Origin: Flavobacterium sp. | GTDB lineage: Bacteria; Bacteroidota; Bacteroidia; Flavobacteriales; Flavobacteriaceae | NCBI GenBank assembly: GCA_004296145.1 | Contig: SEBM01000034.1 | Coordinates: 1 to 14,601, forward strand | Length of the DNA: 14,601 bases | Reading direction: 5' to 3' | Shown: positions 1 through 11,509 of the stretch, in pieces | Position numbering within the stretch: position 1 is the first letter of the stretch | Layout: every line of letters begins with the position of its first letter | Translations under genes and position numbers: made by a program | The notes under the pieces: generated by a model | Told to the model about the DNA's origin: nothing | What the model saw: only the letters and a program-made list of their open reading frames with translations | Databases searched by the model: none

Positions 1-97
1 ATAGTAGCTTCGTATTCTTTATATTTTTATAGTTGAGATTCTCTCTTAGAATTTTACATAGATTTTTGATAAAAAAGATTTTAAAATCTTTCTTTTA
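1..97. other. AT-rich leader upstream of SSU rRNA
   Basis: This stretch holds no ORF or tRNA that I can support. It is very AT-rich and includes a perfect 18-base palindrome at 74-91 (AAAGATTTTAAAATCTTT) ending a few bases before the predicted 5' end of the SSU rRNA. It could be an rRNA processing site or part of a promoter, but nothing in the sequence decides this. It may also be the 3' end of a neighbouring gene lying outside the window. Confidence 0.4.
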
Positions 98-1648
<1,551 letters not shown>

Positions 1649-1699
1649 TTTAATATAGTTTAGAGAGACTATTTCATAAAGCTTTACATATTTTTTACT

Positions 1700-1773
1700 C
1701 GGGGCATTGCACAGTGGATTAGTGCGTCTGTTTTGGGGACAGAAGGTCGTGGGTTCGAATCCTACTGCCCCGA
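1700..1773 (+). tRNA. trnP(ugg): tRNA-Pro (UGG)
   Basis: A full cloverleaf can be drawn. The acceptor CGGGGCA pairs with TGCCCCG (1766-1772), followed by discriminator A. The anticodon stem TCTGT/ACAGA encloses the loop TTTGGGG, giving anticodon TGG. The T-loop is TTCGAAT in a GTGGG/CCTAC stem. It lies between the SSU rRNA and nad1 and probably provides the cleavage that frees both. Confidence 0.96.
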
Positions 1774-1790
1774 GAATTTATTTTCTTAAA

Positions 1791-2786
1791 ATGTTTTTTT
1801 ACATAGAAAAAATAATATCTTTTATAGCAATGATTTTGCCACTTTTATTGGCAATCGCATATTTCACGTTGTATGAACGTCACTTATTAGCTGCGTTACA
1901 ACGTCGTCAAGGGCCAAATATTATTGGGTTCTTTGGGATACTTCAACCTATTGCAGATGGTTTGAAACTTTTATTAAAAGAATCTATTTTACCAAAAAGT
2001 TCTAACGTTTTACTTTTTACTTTTGCGCCAATTGCAAGTTTTGGATTAGCTCTTGCAAATTGAACTGTAATTCCTATGGGAGAAAACCAAGTGTTAGCTG
2101 ATTTTAAATTAGGGATTTTATTTGTATTTGCATTATCATCTTTAGGAGTACATACTGTAATTATGGCAGGATGATCTAGTAACTCTAAATACGCATTTTT
2201 AGGAGGATTACGTTCTGCGGCACAAATGATTTCTTATGAAATTTCTTTTGCAACTGTGCTTCTTTGTGTAATTATAGTTTCAGGGAGTTTAAATTTTTCA
2301 AACATTATTGAAAGTCAACGAAATGTATGATATTGTGTACCTTTATTTCCAGTATTTATTCTTTTTATAATTTGTGCATTGGCAGAAACAAATCGACATC
2401 CGTTTGATTTACCAGAAGCAGAAGCAGAATTAGTTTCAGGGTATAATGTTGAGTATTCCGCAATGGGGTTTGCACTTTTCTTTTTAGCAGAATATGGTAA
2501 CATTATTTTAATGTCAACTGTAACTTCAGTATTATTTTTAGGAGGATGACAACCTTTTTTTGATTTTGCACCTTTTACTTGAATACCTAGTGCATTTAAT
2601 GCTGCAATAAAAACAATGTTTATTGTAACATTATTTATTCTTATTCGTGGGACATTACCTAGATATCGTTATGATCAATTAATGCGTTTAGGGTGAAAAG
2701 TATTTTTACCATTAGCTTTAGGGTTTTTACTTTTTGCAGCTTCACTTTTAATTGCATTTAACGCTTCTGCTGAATTAGTACGTTAA
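1791..2786 (+). CDS. nad1: NADH dehydrogenase subunit 1 (complex I, H/NuoH subunit)
   Basis: The gene encodes a 331-residue membrane subunit of respiratory complex I, which helps form the ubiquinone-binding chamber in the mitochondrial inner membrane. Family hallmarks are visible: LLAALQRRQGPNIIGFFGILQ with QPIADGLKLLLKE just after it near the N-terminus, GGLRSAAQMISYEI in the middle, and AETNRHPFDLPEAEAELVSG followed by NVEYSAMGFALFFLAEY. Multiple hydrophobic helices fill the rest. The length matches the usual 320-340 residues. Six TGA codons must be read as Trp, for example LAN-W after residue 90 and GG-W-QPFF. I chose ATG 1791 because it follows trnP and gives MFFYIEKIISF, a normal NAD1 start; an upstream ATG at 1707 lies inside trnP. 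It stops at TAA, and nad9 starts 18 bases later. Confidence 0.97.
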
Positions 2787-2804
2787 AAATTTTTAATACC
2801 ACCA

Positions 2805-3380
2805 ATGAATTTTTTTATGGAAAATTTTATACAAAAAATAAAGCAATACTTTCCTGATATCTTATTTTATTCGGTATCAAATCAAATTTTTTTTAAAGTT
2901 CCAGCTGAAAAAATTTGAAATATCATTTATTTTCTTAAACATCATACATATGCGCTTTTTCGTCAATTAATTGATTTGTCCGCAATAGATTATCCTGAAC
3001 GAAAATTTCGTTTTGAAGTGTTTTATAACCTTCTTTCAATTAAATACAACAATCGTTTAACTATTACTACAGCAGTTCCTGAAGGGGCTTATGTAGATTC
3101 TATCACTTCAATTTTCCCAGCGGCTAATTGATATGAACGTGAGTGTTGAGATATGTTTGGAATTTTCTTTAAAAACCACCCTGATTTACGTAGAATGTTG
3201 ACAGATTATGGGTTTAAAGGCCATCCTTTAAGAAAAGATTTCCCGTTAAGTGGATATATTGAAGTACGTTACGATGATTTTAATAAACGTATTATGTATG
3301 AAGAAGTAAGTTTAGCTCAAGAATACCGTATATTTTCTCTTGAAAATCCTTGAGCTGATTTAAAAAAATCTACACGTTAA
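2805..3380 (+). CDS. nad9: NADH dehydrogenase subunit 9 (complex I 30 kDa, NuoC-type)
   Basis: The gene encodes a 191-residue peripheral-arm subunit of complex I on the matrix side, equivalent to bacterial NuoC. Diagnostic blocks are ERKFRFEVFYNLLSIKYNNR, FPAANWYERECWDMFGIFF (residues about 105-123), NHPDLRRMLTDYGFKGHPLR and KDFPLSGYIEVRYDD. Length is typical for mitochondrial NAD9. Four in-frame TGA codons fall where Trp is expected, including the conserved NWYERE and CWDMFG. ATG 2805 is the first in-frame ATG after nad1; a second ATG at 2817 (residue 5) is a possible alternative start. The TAA stop directly abuts the ATG of rps10, which suggests that the two are translated from one mRNA. 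Confidence 0.96.
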
Positions 3381-3740
3381 ATGTCTTCAATTAAAGCTAT
3401 AACAGTGCATATCACTTTGAAAGCATTTCATCCGTTTTATTTAAATCGGTTTGTTGTTTTAACACAGGAAAAATTGACACGTTTTGGAATTTTAAAAGTG
3501 TCAAATGTATTTTTACCCTCAAAAATTGAAAGATTTACTGTTTTACGTTCACCTCACGTAGATAAAAAAGCGCGAGATCAATTTGAACGTGTGACACATA
3601 AACGTATTTTAGTTTTAAAACTTTTATTAAACGATAAAGATAGTTTACAATACCTACACCGCGTGCTTTCTCTTTTAAAATCTTTGGCATTAGGGGCAGA
3701 AATTTCTGTAAAATATATTATTAAAGGGGTATTAGTTTAG
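3381..3740 (+). CDS. rps10: Mitochondrial small-subunit ribosomal protein S10
   Basis: The gene encodes a 119-residue protein of the S10 family, a component of the head of the small mitoribosomal subunit. The hallmark S10 motif is near residues 57-74: SPHVDKKARDQFERVTHKR matches the bacterial pattern of Ser-Pro-His followed by basic residues and a conserved THKR. The ATG follows the nad9 TAA with no spacer. The TAG stop (3738-3740) lies inside the predicted 5' acceptor strand of trnF, so the last six bases are shared with the tRNA gene. Length is normal for a mitochondrial S10. There are no Trp codons, so the reading frame is the same in code 1 and code 4. Confidence 0.93.
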   Translation: MSSIKAITVHITLKAFHPFYLNRFVVLTQEKLTRFGILKVSNVFLPSKIERFTVLRSPHVDKKARDQFERVTHKRILVLKLLLNDKDSLQYLHRVLSLLKSLALGAEISVKYIIKGVLV

Positions 3741-3807
3741 ATAGCTCAGTTGGTAGAGCGAAAGACTGAAAATCTTTAGGTCAGTGGTTCGATCCCACTT
3801 CTAGACA
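3735..3807 (+). tRNA. trnF(gaa): tRNA-Phe (GAA)
   Basis: The acceptor GTTTAGA pairs with TCTAGAC with one G-U, and the discriminator is A. The D-arm GCTCAGTTGGTAGAGC is canonical. The anticodon stem AAAGA/TCTTT holds the loop CTGAAAA, giving anticodon GAA. The T-arm is GTGGTTCGATCCCAC. The 5' end overlaps the last six bases of rps10, including its stop codon. Confidence 0.96.
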
Positions 3808-3827
3808 AAATTTAGTGCTCATAAAAT

Positions 3828-3900
3828 GAGTGCATAGCTCAGTTGGTAGAGCATCGGACTTTTAATCCGCGGGTCCTGGGTTCGAGTCCCAGTGCACTCA
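3828..3900 (+). tRNA. trnK(uuu): tRNA-Lys (UUU)
   Basis: The acceptor GAGTGCA pairs perfectly with TGCACTC, and the discriminator is A. The anticodon loop CTTTTAA gives TTT, in a stem CGGA/TCCG with an unpaired outer position. The T-arm is CTGGGTTCGAGTCCCAG. It is the second of three clustered tRNAs (F-K-E). Confidence 0.96.
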
Positions 3901-3910
3901 AAATTTTTAG

Positions 3911-3982
3911 GTCTCTTTCGTCTATAGGTTAGGACAGTACCCTTTCACGGTGAAAAGACGGGTTCGATTCCCGTAAGAGATA
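3911..3982 (+). tRNA. trnE(uuc): tRNA-Glu (UUC)
   Basis: The acceptor GTCTCTT pairs with AAGAGAT (first pair G-U), with discriminator A. The anticodon loop CTTTCAC gives TTC, as in bacterial tRNA-Glu. The anticodon stem is weak, with a wobble and a mismatch at its outer end. The T-arm is CGGGTTCGATTCCCG. The ATG of atp6 follows eight bases after the 3' end. Confidence 0.94.
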
Positions 3983-3990
3983 GTTTTATA

Positions 3991-5154
3991 ATGATTTTAA
4001 ATTCATTGATTTCATCTTTAGTATATTCTCCTTTGGAACAATTTGATAGCGCGACTTGAGTGTACACTGAACACCTTTTCGAGAATGTATCCACTTTTTC
4101 AAACTACGTTTTTGAAACTGAATACGATATTTTTTCACTTTCATTATTAAATGGTAACTTAATTTTAAATTCTCTTAATGCTCCGTTGTTTGTAATGGCA
4201 CTTATAGCGTTATTTATTTATGCCCGAACAGCTGGATACACTTTTTTTATCAATGATTTTTCACATATTTTTCTTTTAGGATTTATTCATTTATTTACAG
4301 GATCATTTATTTTCCTTTGATTTGATGATTTTGTAGCTGAAGTTTTAAAAGATGAAGGAGCACAATTTGCAGGAAGTACTTTTAGAAATTTTTGACATAG
4401 TACTGGAGCCGCAGATTGAGTTTCAGCAGATCAAGGAAGTGTGACTTATACTTTTAATCCACAAATTGATTTTGCTCTTGTTTGAGATGAAAATTTTATT
4501 TCATTTTTAGCAGCATTTTTTCTTTTAGGAGGTGCTGAAGAAGAAGATGATGAAGATTTTATTCTTGAAGAAGAAGGGAGTGATATTATCGAAGATGTTG
4601 TAGCTCCACTTTTTGTAGATAATTTAGGAAAAGACGTAGAAGATAACGGTGCTCTTTATTTAAAAGTGTGCGGAATTTTCGGTTTTGTTCTTTTTAATAA
4701 TGTAATGGGAATGTTACCTTATTCTGATACAGGGACTAGTAGCTTAATTTTAACTTTTTGAGTTGCTTTTGCTGTATTTGGAAGTCTTCTTTTCTTAATG
4801 ATGAGAAAACACGGGGTACATTATTTTTTTAACCTTTTCTTACCATCAGGATCACCAGTACCTTTGATGTTTATTTTAGTACCAATTGAATTTATTTCAT
4901 ATACTTTCCGATTGGTTAGCCTTTCAGTTCGACTTTTTGCGAATATGATGGCTGGACATACTCTTTTAAAAGTTATTGTAGGGTTTAGCTGAACAATGAT
5001 TTTAATGGGAGATTTCTTCTTGGTAGCAAATCTTTTTCCAATTCTTATTTTATTTGTATTAACTTTCTTAGAATTAGGGGTTGCTGCTGTTCAAGCATAT
5101 ATTTTTACCATCTTAACTTGTATTTACTTAAAAGATATTTTTGTAGGACACTAG
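3991..5154 (+). CDS. atp6: ATP synthase F0 subunit a (ATP6) with large internal insertion
   Basis: The gene encodes the proton-channel subunit of F0 ATP synthase in the inner membrane. The N-terminal VYSPLEQF (residues 11-18) and the C-terminal half are canonical: FVLFNNVMGMLPYSDT, VPIEFISYTFR, SLSVRLFANMMAGHTLL with the essential Arg at R314, and LELGVAAVQAYIFTIL. The protein is 387 residues, well above the roughly 230-260 usual for the family. The excess lies between the first membrane helix (about 62-78) and the canonical block restarting near residue 198. It holds two further hydrophobic segments (about 91-110 and 163-180) and a very acidic tract at 183-202 (AEEEDDEDFILEEEG). Seven TGA codons encode Trp, several of them inside the insertion, so the insertion is translated in the mitochondrial code and is not foreign DNA. 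There is no intron-like boundary, and the frame is open across it. Confidence 0.93.
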
Positions 5155-5186
5155 TTGTTTTATAAAGGTATATTATATTATAAATA

Positions 5187-5402
5187 ATGCCACAATTAGA
5201 TATCGATCTTTTTGACGATTTCCTCTTTTTTGCGTTTGTATCATTGTTATTTGGGTTTGGAGATGAAGATAGTGAAGAAAATGTAATTGAAATGGGTGCA
5301 GAACTTTATGTTGCTCATTTTTACATTGAAACAAAAAAAAAAATTGAAGAACAATCAAAATTAGTAAAACTTCTTTTTAGTTCTTCAGTTTTAAAAAACT
5401 AA
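5187..5402 (+). CDS. atp8: Probable ATP synthase F0 subunit 8 (ATP8/Ymf19), divergent
   Basis: The gene encodes a 71-residue protein starting MPQLD, the classical start of ATP8/Ymf19 in plants and protists. One hydrophobic segment follows (about residues 10-24, DFLFFAFVSLLFGFG), then an acidic stretch GDEDSEENVIE (about 25-35) and a Lys-rich, helical C-terminus (KKKIEEQSKLVKLL). This one-helix-plus-charged-tail layout suits a stator subunit joining F0 to F1. The usual Phe/Gln pattern after MPQLD is not clear, and the acidic stretch is unusual. Position directly after atp6 supports the call. A run of eleven A (5331-5341) encodes part of the Lys tract and could hide a sequencing slip, but the frame is open to TAA. 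An unrelated lineage-specific ORF remains possible. Confidence 0.72.
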   Translation: MPQLDIDLFDDFLFFAFVSLLFGFGDEDSEENVIEMGAELYVAHFYIETKKKIEEQSKLVKLLFSSSVLKN

Positions 5403-5439
5403 CTTCAAATTTTAAACGTTAAGTTTTATACTTAACAAC

Positions 5440-5510
5440 ACGGGTATCCATTAATGGTAAATGGTCTGCCTTCCAAGCAGCTAATATGGGTTCGATTCCC
5501 ATTACCCGTA
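5440..5510 (+). tRNA. trnG(ucc): tRNA-Gly (UCC)
   Basis: The acceptor ACGGGTA pairs perfectly with TACCCGT, and the discriminator is A. The anticodon loop CTTCCAA gives TCC in a CTGC/GCAG stem. The T-arm is TGGGTTCGATTCCCA. It separates atp8 from cox2. Confidence 0.96.
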
Positions 5511-5535
5511 AGCATGTGTTTTAAGTGATTTAATA

Positions 5536-6429
5536 ATGTCATCGATTTTTAATGTTTTTGCTTTATTGAACTCAATCGCATCTAATGATATTTCTGGAGC
5601 ATTAAACTCAACCGCAAGTATTGCGAAAAACTATCAATTTGGGTTTATCACACCAGCTTCCCCAATCGCAGAAGGGATTATTTGTTTTCATGATGATCTC
5701 ATGATTTTCTTAACACTCATTTTAGGATTTGTAATTTATATTTTAAGCGCATGCTTATCACGCTTTGCTAATGCAAACGGAGAAACTGAACGCCTCGTAC
5801 ACGCATCATCAATCGAAATCGTTTGAACTATTATCCCTGCATTAATTTTAATTACAATTGCAATCCCGTCATTTTCACTTATTTATTCTATTGATGAAAT
5901 TGTGGAACCACTTTTTACAGTAAAAGTAGTAGGTCACCAATGATATTGATCTTACGAATTTTTGGATCCAGAAGTTGTTGCAACGATTTATAACGAGCAA
6001 TTAAGCAGCCAAAATTTAGCTTTTGAAGCACAAGGTTCAGCAAGTTTTGATAGCTATATGCTTTCAGATGATGAACTTTATTCAAAAGAGGCTGTATCTT
6101 CTCACCGTCTTTTAACTGTAGATAACCACCTTTTTGTGCCTACACAAATGAATGTACGTGCGATGATTACTTCAAGTGATGTTATCCATTCATGAGCAAT
6201 CCCAAGCTTAGGAATTAAACTTGATGCATGCCCAGGACGCTTAAACCAAACTTCAATGTTTATTAAACGTGAAGGGTTATATTATGGACAATGTAGTGAA
6301 CTTTGTGGAGTAAATCATGCTTTCATGCCTATCGGAATCGCTAGTTATGAAATGTGATCTACAGCAGAAACCACAGTTTACGATTTTGAACCAATTTTAT
6401 CTACTCTTCAGGCAGCAGTTTTAGAATAG
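5536..6429 (+). CDS. cox2: Cytochrome c oxidase subunit II
   Basis: The gene encodes a 297-residue subunit II of complex IV, which carries the CuA centre that takes electrons from cytochrome c. There are two N-terminal membrane helices (about 53-75 and 95-115), then EIVWTIIPALILI, the aromatic docking motif GHQWYWSYEF (W136, W138), and the CuA ligands H218, C253, E255 (backbone), C257, H261 and M264 in YYGQCSELCGVNHAFM. All are present, so the protein should be functional. Compared with plant and jakobid COX2 there are some 15-20 extra residues between YEF (140-142) and FDSYM (171-175). Five TGA codons encode Trp. The gene is unsplit. It starts at ATG 5536, 26 bases after trnG, and stops at TAG. 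Confidence 0.97.
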
Positions 6430-6456
6430 TTTTTTTTTAGAAGAAATTTATTCGGA

Positions 6457-6540
6457 AAAGAAGTGGCTGAGTGGACAAAAGCGGTAGACTGTAAATCTAT
6501 TGAACCCTGTTCTTCGTTGGTTCGAATCCAACCTTCTTTA
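6457..6540 (+). tRNA. trnY(gua): tRNA-Tyr (GUA)
   Basis: The acceptor AAAGAAG pairs perfectly with CTTCTTT, and the discriminator is A. The anticodon stem GTAGA/TCTAT encloses CTGTAAA, giving anticodon GTA. A long variable arm (about GAACCCTGTTC) shows a class II tRNA as in bacteria. The T-arm is GTTGGTTCGAATCCAAC. Confidence 0.95.
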
Positions 6541-6598
6541 AAATTATCTTTTTTCTTTTTCTCTCTTCTAAGAAAGGAGGAAATTTTTTTTATCAAAA

Positions 6599-7045
6599 AT
6601 GAATTCTATTGGATTTTTTCAAAATATGAAGCAATTTTTCATAAAAAAGGGTAAAAAGCATTCAGTGGAAAGCTTATTTAAATCCCTTTTAATTTTACGT
6701 GCAAAAAATAATAAAAAAGAAACAAAAGCTCTTTTATCGAATTGCATGTTAAATGCCTCACCTTTTGTAGCATTAAAAATGCGTAAAAGGGGTAAACGTA
6801 CAACATATAAAGTAAATTTTCTTGATGAAAAGAAAGGTGAACGTAAAGCTTTGATAGCTTTTTCTAAAGCAACGAGTTCAAAATTCTCAGGAAGATTTGC
6901 TCCTGTTTTAGAAAAAGAATTAGAAGATTTAGCTAACGGTAAAAGTCCAATTTCTACAAAACGTGATGAAATTCATCGTATTGCGTTAGAAAATGCACCG
7001 TATGGTTGACGTAAAACAACATCAGTTGCAACAAAAAAAGCTTAA
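6599..7045 (+). CDS. rps7: Mitochondrial small-subunit ribosomal protein S7
   Basis: The gene encodes a 148-residue S7-family protein, which nucleates the head of the small ribosomal subunit by binding the 3' domain of the SSU rRNA. S7 features visible are SPFVALKMRKRGKRTTYKVN (about 61-80), which matches the bacterial PFVEVRSRRVGG-type segment; ELEDLANGKSP (about 107-117); and the C-terminal TKRDEIHRIALENAPYGW, corresponding to KREETHRMAEANRAF-type ends. One TGA encodes Trp near the C-terminus (YGW-R); read with the standard code the protein would lose its last ten residues. ATG 6599 is used; an ATG at 6626 (MKQFF) is an alternative. A purine-rich AGGAGG lies 18 bases upstream, too far for normal Shine-Dalgarno spacing. 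Confidence 0.9.
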
Positions 7046-7058
7046 AAATTGTTTTTCA

Positions 7059-7130
7059 TCTTCAGTAGCTCAGGGGTAGAGCGGATGGCTGTTAACCATT
7101 AGGTCGTTGGTTCAAATCCAACTTGGAGAG
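7059..7130 (+). tRNA. trnN(guu): tRNA-Asn (GUU)
   Basis: The acceptor TCTTCAG pairs with TTGGAGA using two G-U pairs; the discriminator is G. The anticodon stem GATGG/CCATT encloses CTGTTAA, giving anticodon GTT. The T-arm is GTTGGTTCAAATCCAAC. It ends just before the LSU rRNA 5' end. Confidence 0.95.
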
Positions 7131-7133
7131 TTT

Positions 7134-9853
<2,720 letters not shown>

Positions 9854-9857
9854 TTAA

Positions 9858-9931
9858 ATGTTCGTAGCTCAAAGGATTAGAGCGTTAGACTACGGATCTA
9901 AAGGTTGAGAGTTCAAATCTTTCCGGACATA
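9858..9931 (+). tRNA. trnR(acg): tRNA-Arg (ACG)
   Basis: The acceptor ATGTTCG pairs with CGGACAT (one G-U); the discriminator is A. The anticodon stem TTAGA/TCTAA encloses CTACGGA, giving anticodon ACG, which would read CGN codons if A34 is converted to inosine. It starts about four bases after the LSU rRNA and ends two bases before the rpl31 ATG. Confidence 0.95.
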
Positions 9932-9933
9932 AA

Positions 9934-10131
9934 ATGCGTAAAAATACTCATCCATTTTTAACGTTAAGCAATGTACAATTAAAAGATGGGTCCATTTACA
10001 AAAAAAATTGACTTTTTTTTAGAACGTTTTTACAATTAGATGTAGATACGTCAAATCATCCATTTTGAGCGCGTAAAGCGTTACAAAATGCTACTAAAAC
10101 CAAGTTAACTGTAGATGCCAAAAAAAAATAA
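9934..10131 (+). CDS. rpl31: Mitochondrial large-subunit ribosomal protein L31
   Basis: The gene encodes a 65-residue protein resembling bacterial L31 (bL31), which bridges the large and small subunits at the central protuberance. The N-terminal MRKNTHP matches the family's MKxxIHP start. This is followed by a V-x-L-x-DGS segment and then LQLDVDTSNHPFWARKALQN (about 36-55), matching the LDVxxxxHPFYTG motif that defines the family, with Trp for the usual Tyr. None of the zinc-binding cysteines found in some bacterial L31 is present. Two TGA codons are read as Trp (N-W-LFF and HPF-W). In the standard code it would be cut into fragments too short for most ORF finders. The TAA abuts the rps12 ATG, suggesting co-translation. 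Confidence 0.86.
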
Positions 10132-10509
10132 ATGCCTACATTTTATCAATTAATTCGAAAACCTCGCATAGCAAAAAAACGTTCACAGCGACGTCCTGCG
10201 TTACAACAATGTCCGCAAAAGAAAGGAGTTTGTATAAAACTAGTAACACGAACTCCTAAAAAGCCAAATTCTGCGTTACGTAAATTAGCGTTATTACGTT
10301 TAAGTAATCGTAAGCGTATTTATGGGTATATTCCTGGAGAAGGTAAACATAGCTTACAAGAACATTCTGTTGTTATGGTTCGTGGAGGGCGTGTTAAGGA
10401 TCTCCCAGGAATTAAATATAAATTAGTTAGAGGAGTTTATGATTTTGAAGGCCTAAAAGGACGTAAAAAAGGACGTTCAAAATATGGTACAAAAAAAAGT
10501 TCCTCATAA
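10132..10509 (+). CDS. rps12: Mitochondrial small-subunit ribosomal protein S12
   Basis: The gene encodes a 125-residue S12 protein, which lines the decoding centre of the small subunit and affects translational accuracy. Canonical blocks are MPTFYQLIRKPR, RTPKKPNSALRKLALLRL (residues about 40-57), YIPGEGKHSLQEHSVVMVRG (about 65-84) and GRVKDLPGIKYKLVRGVYD, ending in GRSKYGTKK. Both loop motifs that face the decoding site (KKPNSA and RVKDLPG) are intact. There is no TGA codon, so the frame is open in either code. It starts immediately after the rpl31 TAA with no spacer. A 56-base AT-rich spacer separates it from cox3. Confidence 0.97.
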   Translation: MPTFYQLIRKPRIAKKRSQRRPALQQCPQKKGVCIKLVTRTPKKPNSALRKLALLRLSNRKRIYGYIPGEGKHSLQEHSVVMVRGGRVKDLPGIKYKLVRGVYDFEGLKGRKKGRSKYGTKKSSS

Positions 10510-10565
10510 TAATATATTCTTTATTAGAATTTTCTATAAATAAAAGTATAATTTTTAATTAAAAA

Positions 10566-11378
10566 ATGTCAGTATCTCTTAAAAGAACAACTTTACATCC
10601 ATTTCATATTGTAGATCCAAGCCCATGACCTTTAGCGTCATCTTTTTCAGCATTTTTCACTTTATTCGGGCTTACACTTTATATGCATTCATATAAATTA
10701 GGTTTCACCCTTTTTGTTTTAGGTCTTATTTCTGTAACCTTAAACGCATCTCTCTGATGACGCGATATTATTCGCGAAGGAACTTTTGAAGGAGCACATA
10801 CTCTTCCAGTTCAACATGGACTTCGTTTTGGTATGGTTCTTTTCATTGTATCAGAAGTTATGCTTTTCTTAGCATTTTTCTGAGCATATTTTCATGCAAG
10901 CTTAAATCCAGTACCTGAAATTGGTTGCGTATGACCTCCAAAAGGTATTGAAGTTATTAGTCCATGATTAATTCCTCTTTTAAATACCGCACTCCTTTTA
11001 ACTTCTGGAGCATCATTAACATGAGCTCATGCAGCTATTTTAGGGGGGTATAGATTAGAAGCGATTGCTGGATTATTATTAACTGTAGTACTTGCATCAA
11101 TCTTTACTTCTTTCCAAGCTTATGAATATTTAAACGCGCCATTTGGAATTTCTGATGGTATTTATGGGACTACTTTTTATCTTTTAACAGGGTTACATGG
11201 ATTCCACGTTATTATTGGAACTATTTTCTTAACTGTTTCATTAGTACGTTTAGTTAAACATCATTTTACTATGCAAAATCATGTAGGATTTGAATGTGCT
11301 GCATGATATTGACATTTCGTTGACGTTGTTTGAATATTCCTTTTCTTAGCTGTATATACTTGAGGAGAAGGTGTATAA
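10566..11378 (+). CDS. cox3: Cytochrome c oxidase subunit III
   Basis: The gene encodes a 270-residue membrane subunit of complex IV that stabilises the core enzyme and its proton uptake. It has the expected seven-helix pattern and family motifs: HPFHIVDPSPWPL at the N-terminus, REGTFEGAHTLPVQHGLRFG, FIVSEVMLFLAFFWAYFHAS with the conserved Glu, WPPKGIEVISPW, LLTSGASLTWAH, TTFYLLTGLHGFHVIIGT and, at the end, ECAAWYWHFVDVVWIFLF. Length matches the family. Eleven TGA codons are read as Trp, including the adjacent pair in SLWWRD, so no standard-code ORF of useful size exists here. ATG 10566 gives MSVSLKRTTLHPFH, a normal start. It stops at TAA 26 bases before trnD. Confidence 0.97.
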
Positions 11379-11403
11379 TAAAGGGCAAATTTTATTTGTC
11401 TAA

Positions 11404-11475
11404 GGGGGAATAGCTCAATGGTAGAGCGTTGGTCTGTCTAACCAAAAGTTGCGAGTTCGAATCTCGTTTCTCTCG
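11404..11475 (+). tRNA. trnD(guc): tRNA-Asp (GUC)
   Basis: The acceptor GGGGGAA pairs with TTCTCTC using two G-U pairs; the discriminator is G. The anticodon stem TTGGT/ACCAA encloses CTGTCTA, giving anticodon GTC. The T-arm is GCGAGTTCGAATCTCGT. It separates cox3 from cox1. Confidence 0.94.
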
Positions 11476-11509
11476 AAAAAGTATTATATATATATGTTTT
11501 ACGTATATA

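Noticed and set aside
1707..1790. Upstream in-frame ATG giving a longer NAD1 N-terminus
   Set aside because: The added residues translate the trnP gene; the ATG at 1791 gives the family-like start.
2315..2503. Minus-strand ORFs opposite nad1, cox1 and other mitochondrial genes (for example 2315-2503, 12377-12574, 11392-11670)
   Set aside because: They are shadows of conserved + strand genes and match no family I recognise.
6573..6580. AAAGGAGG upstream of rps7 as a Shine-Dalgarno site
   Set aside because: It is 18 bases from the ATG, no anti-Shine-Dalgarno is visible at the SSU 3' end, and no other gene here has one.
11476..11509. TATATATATA stretch before cox1 as a promoter or microsatellite of interest
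   Set aside because: It is short and in keeping with the AT-rich spacers throughout; nothing specific supports a function.
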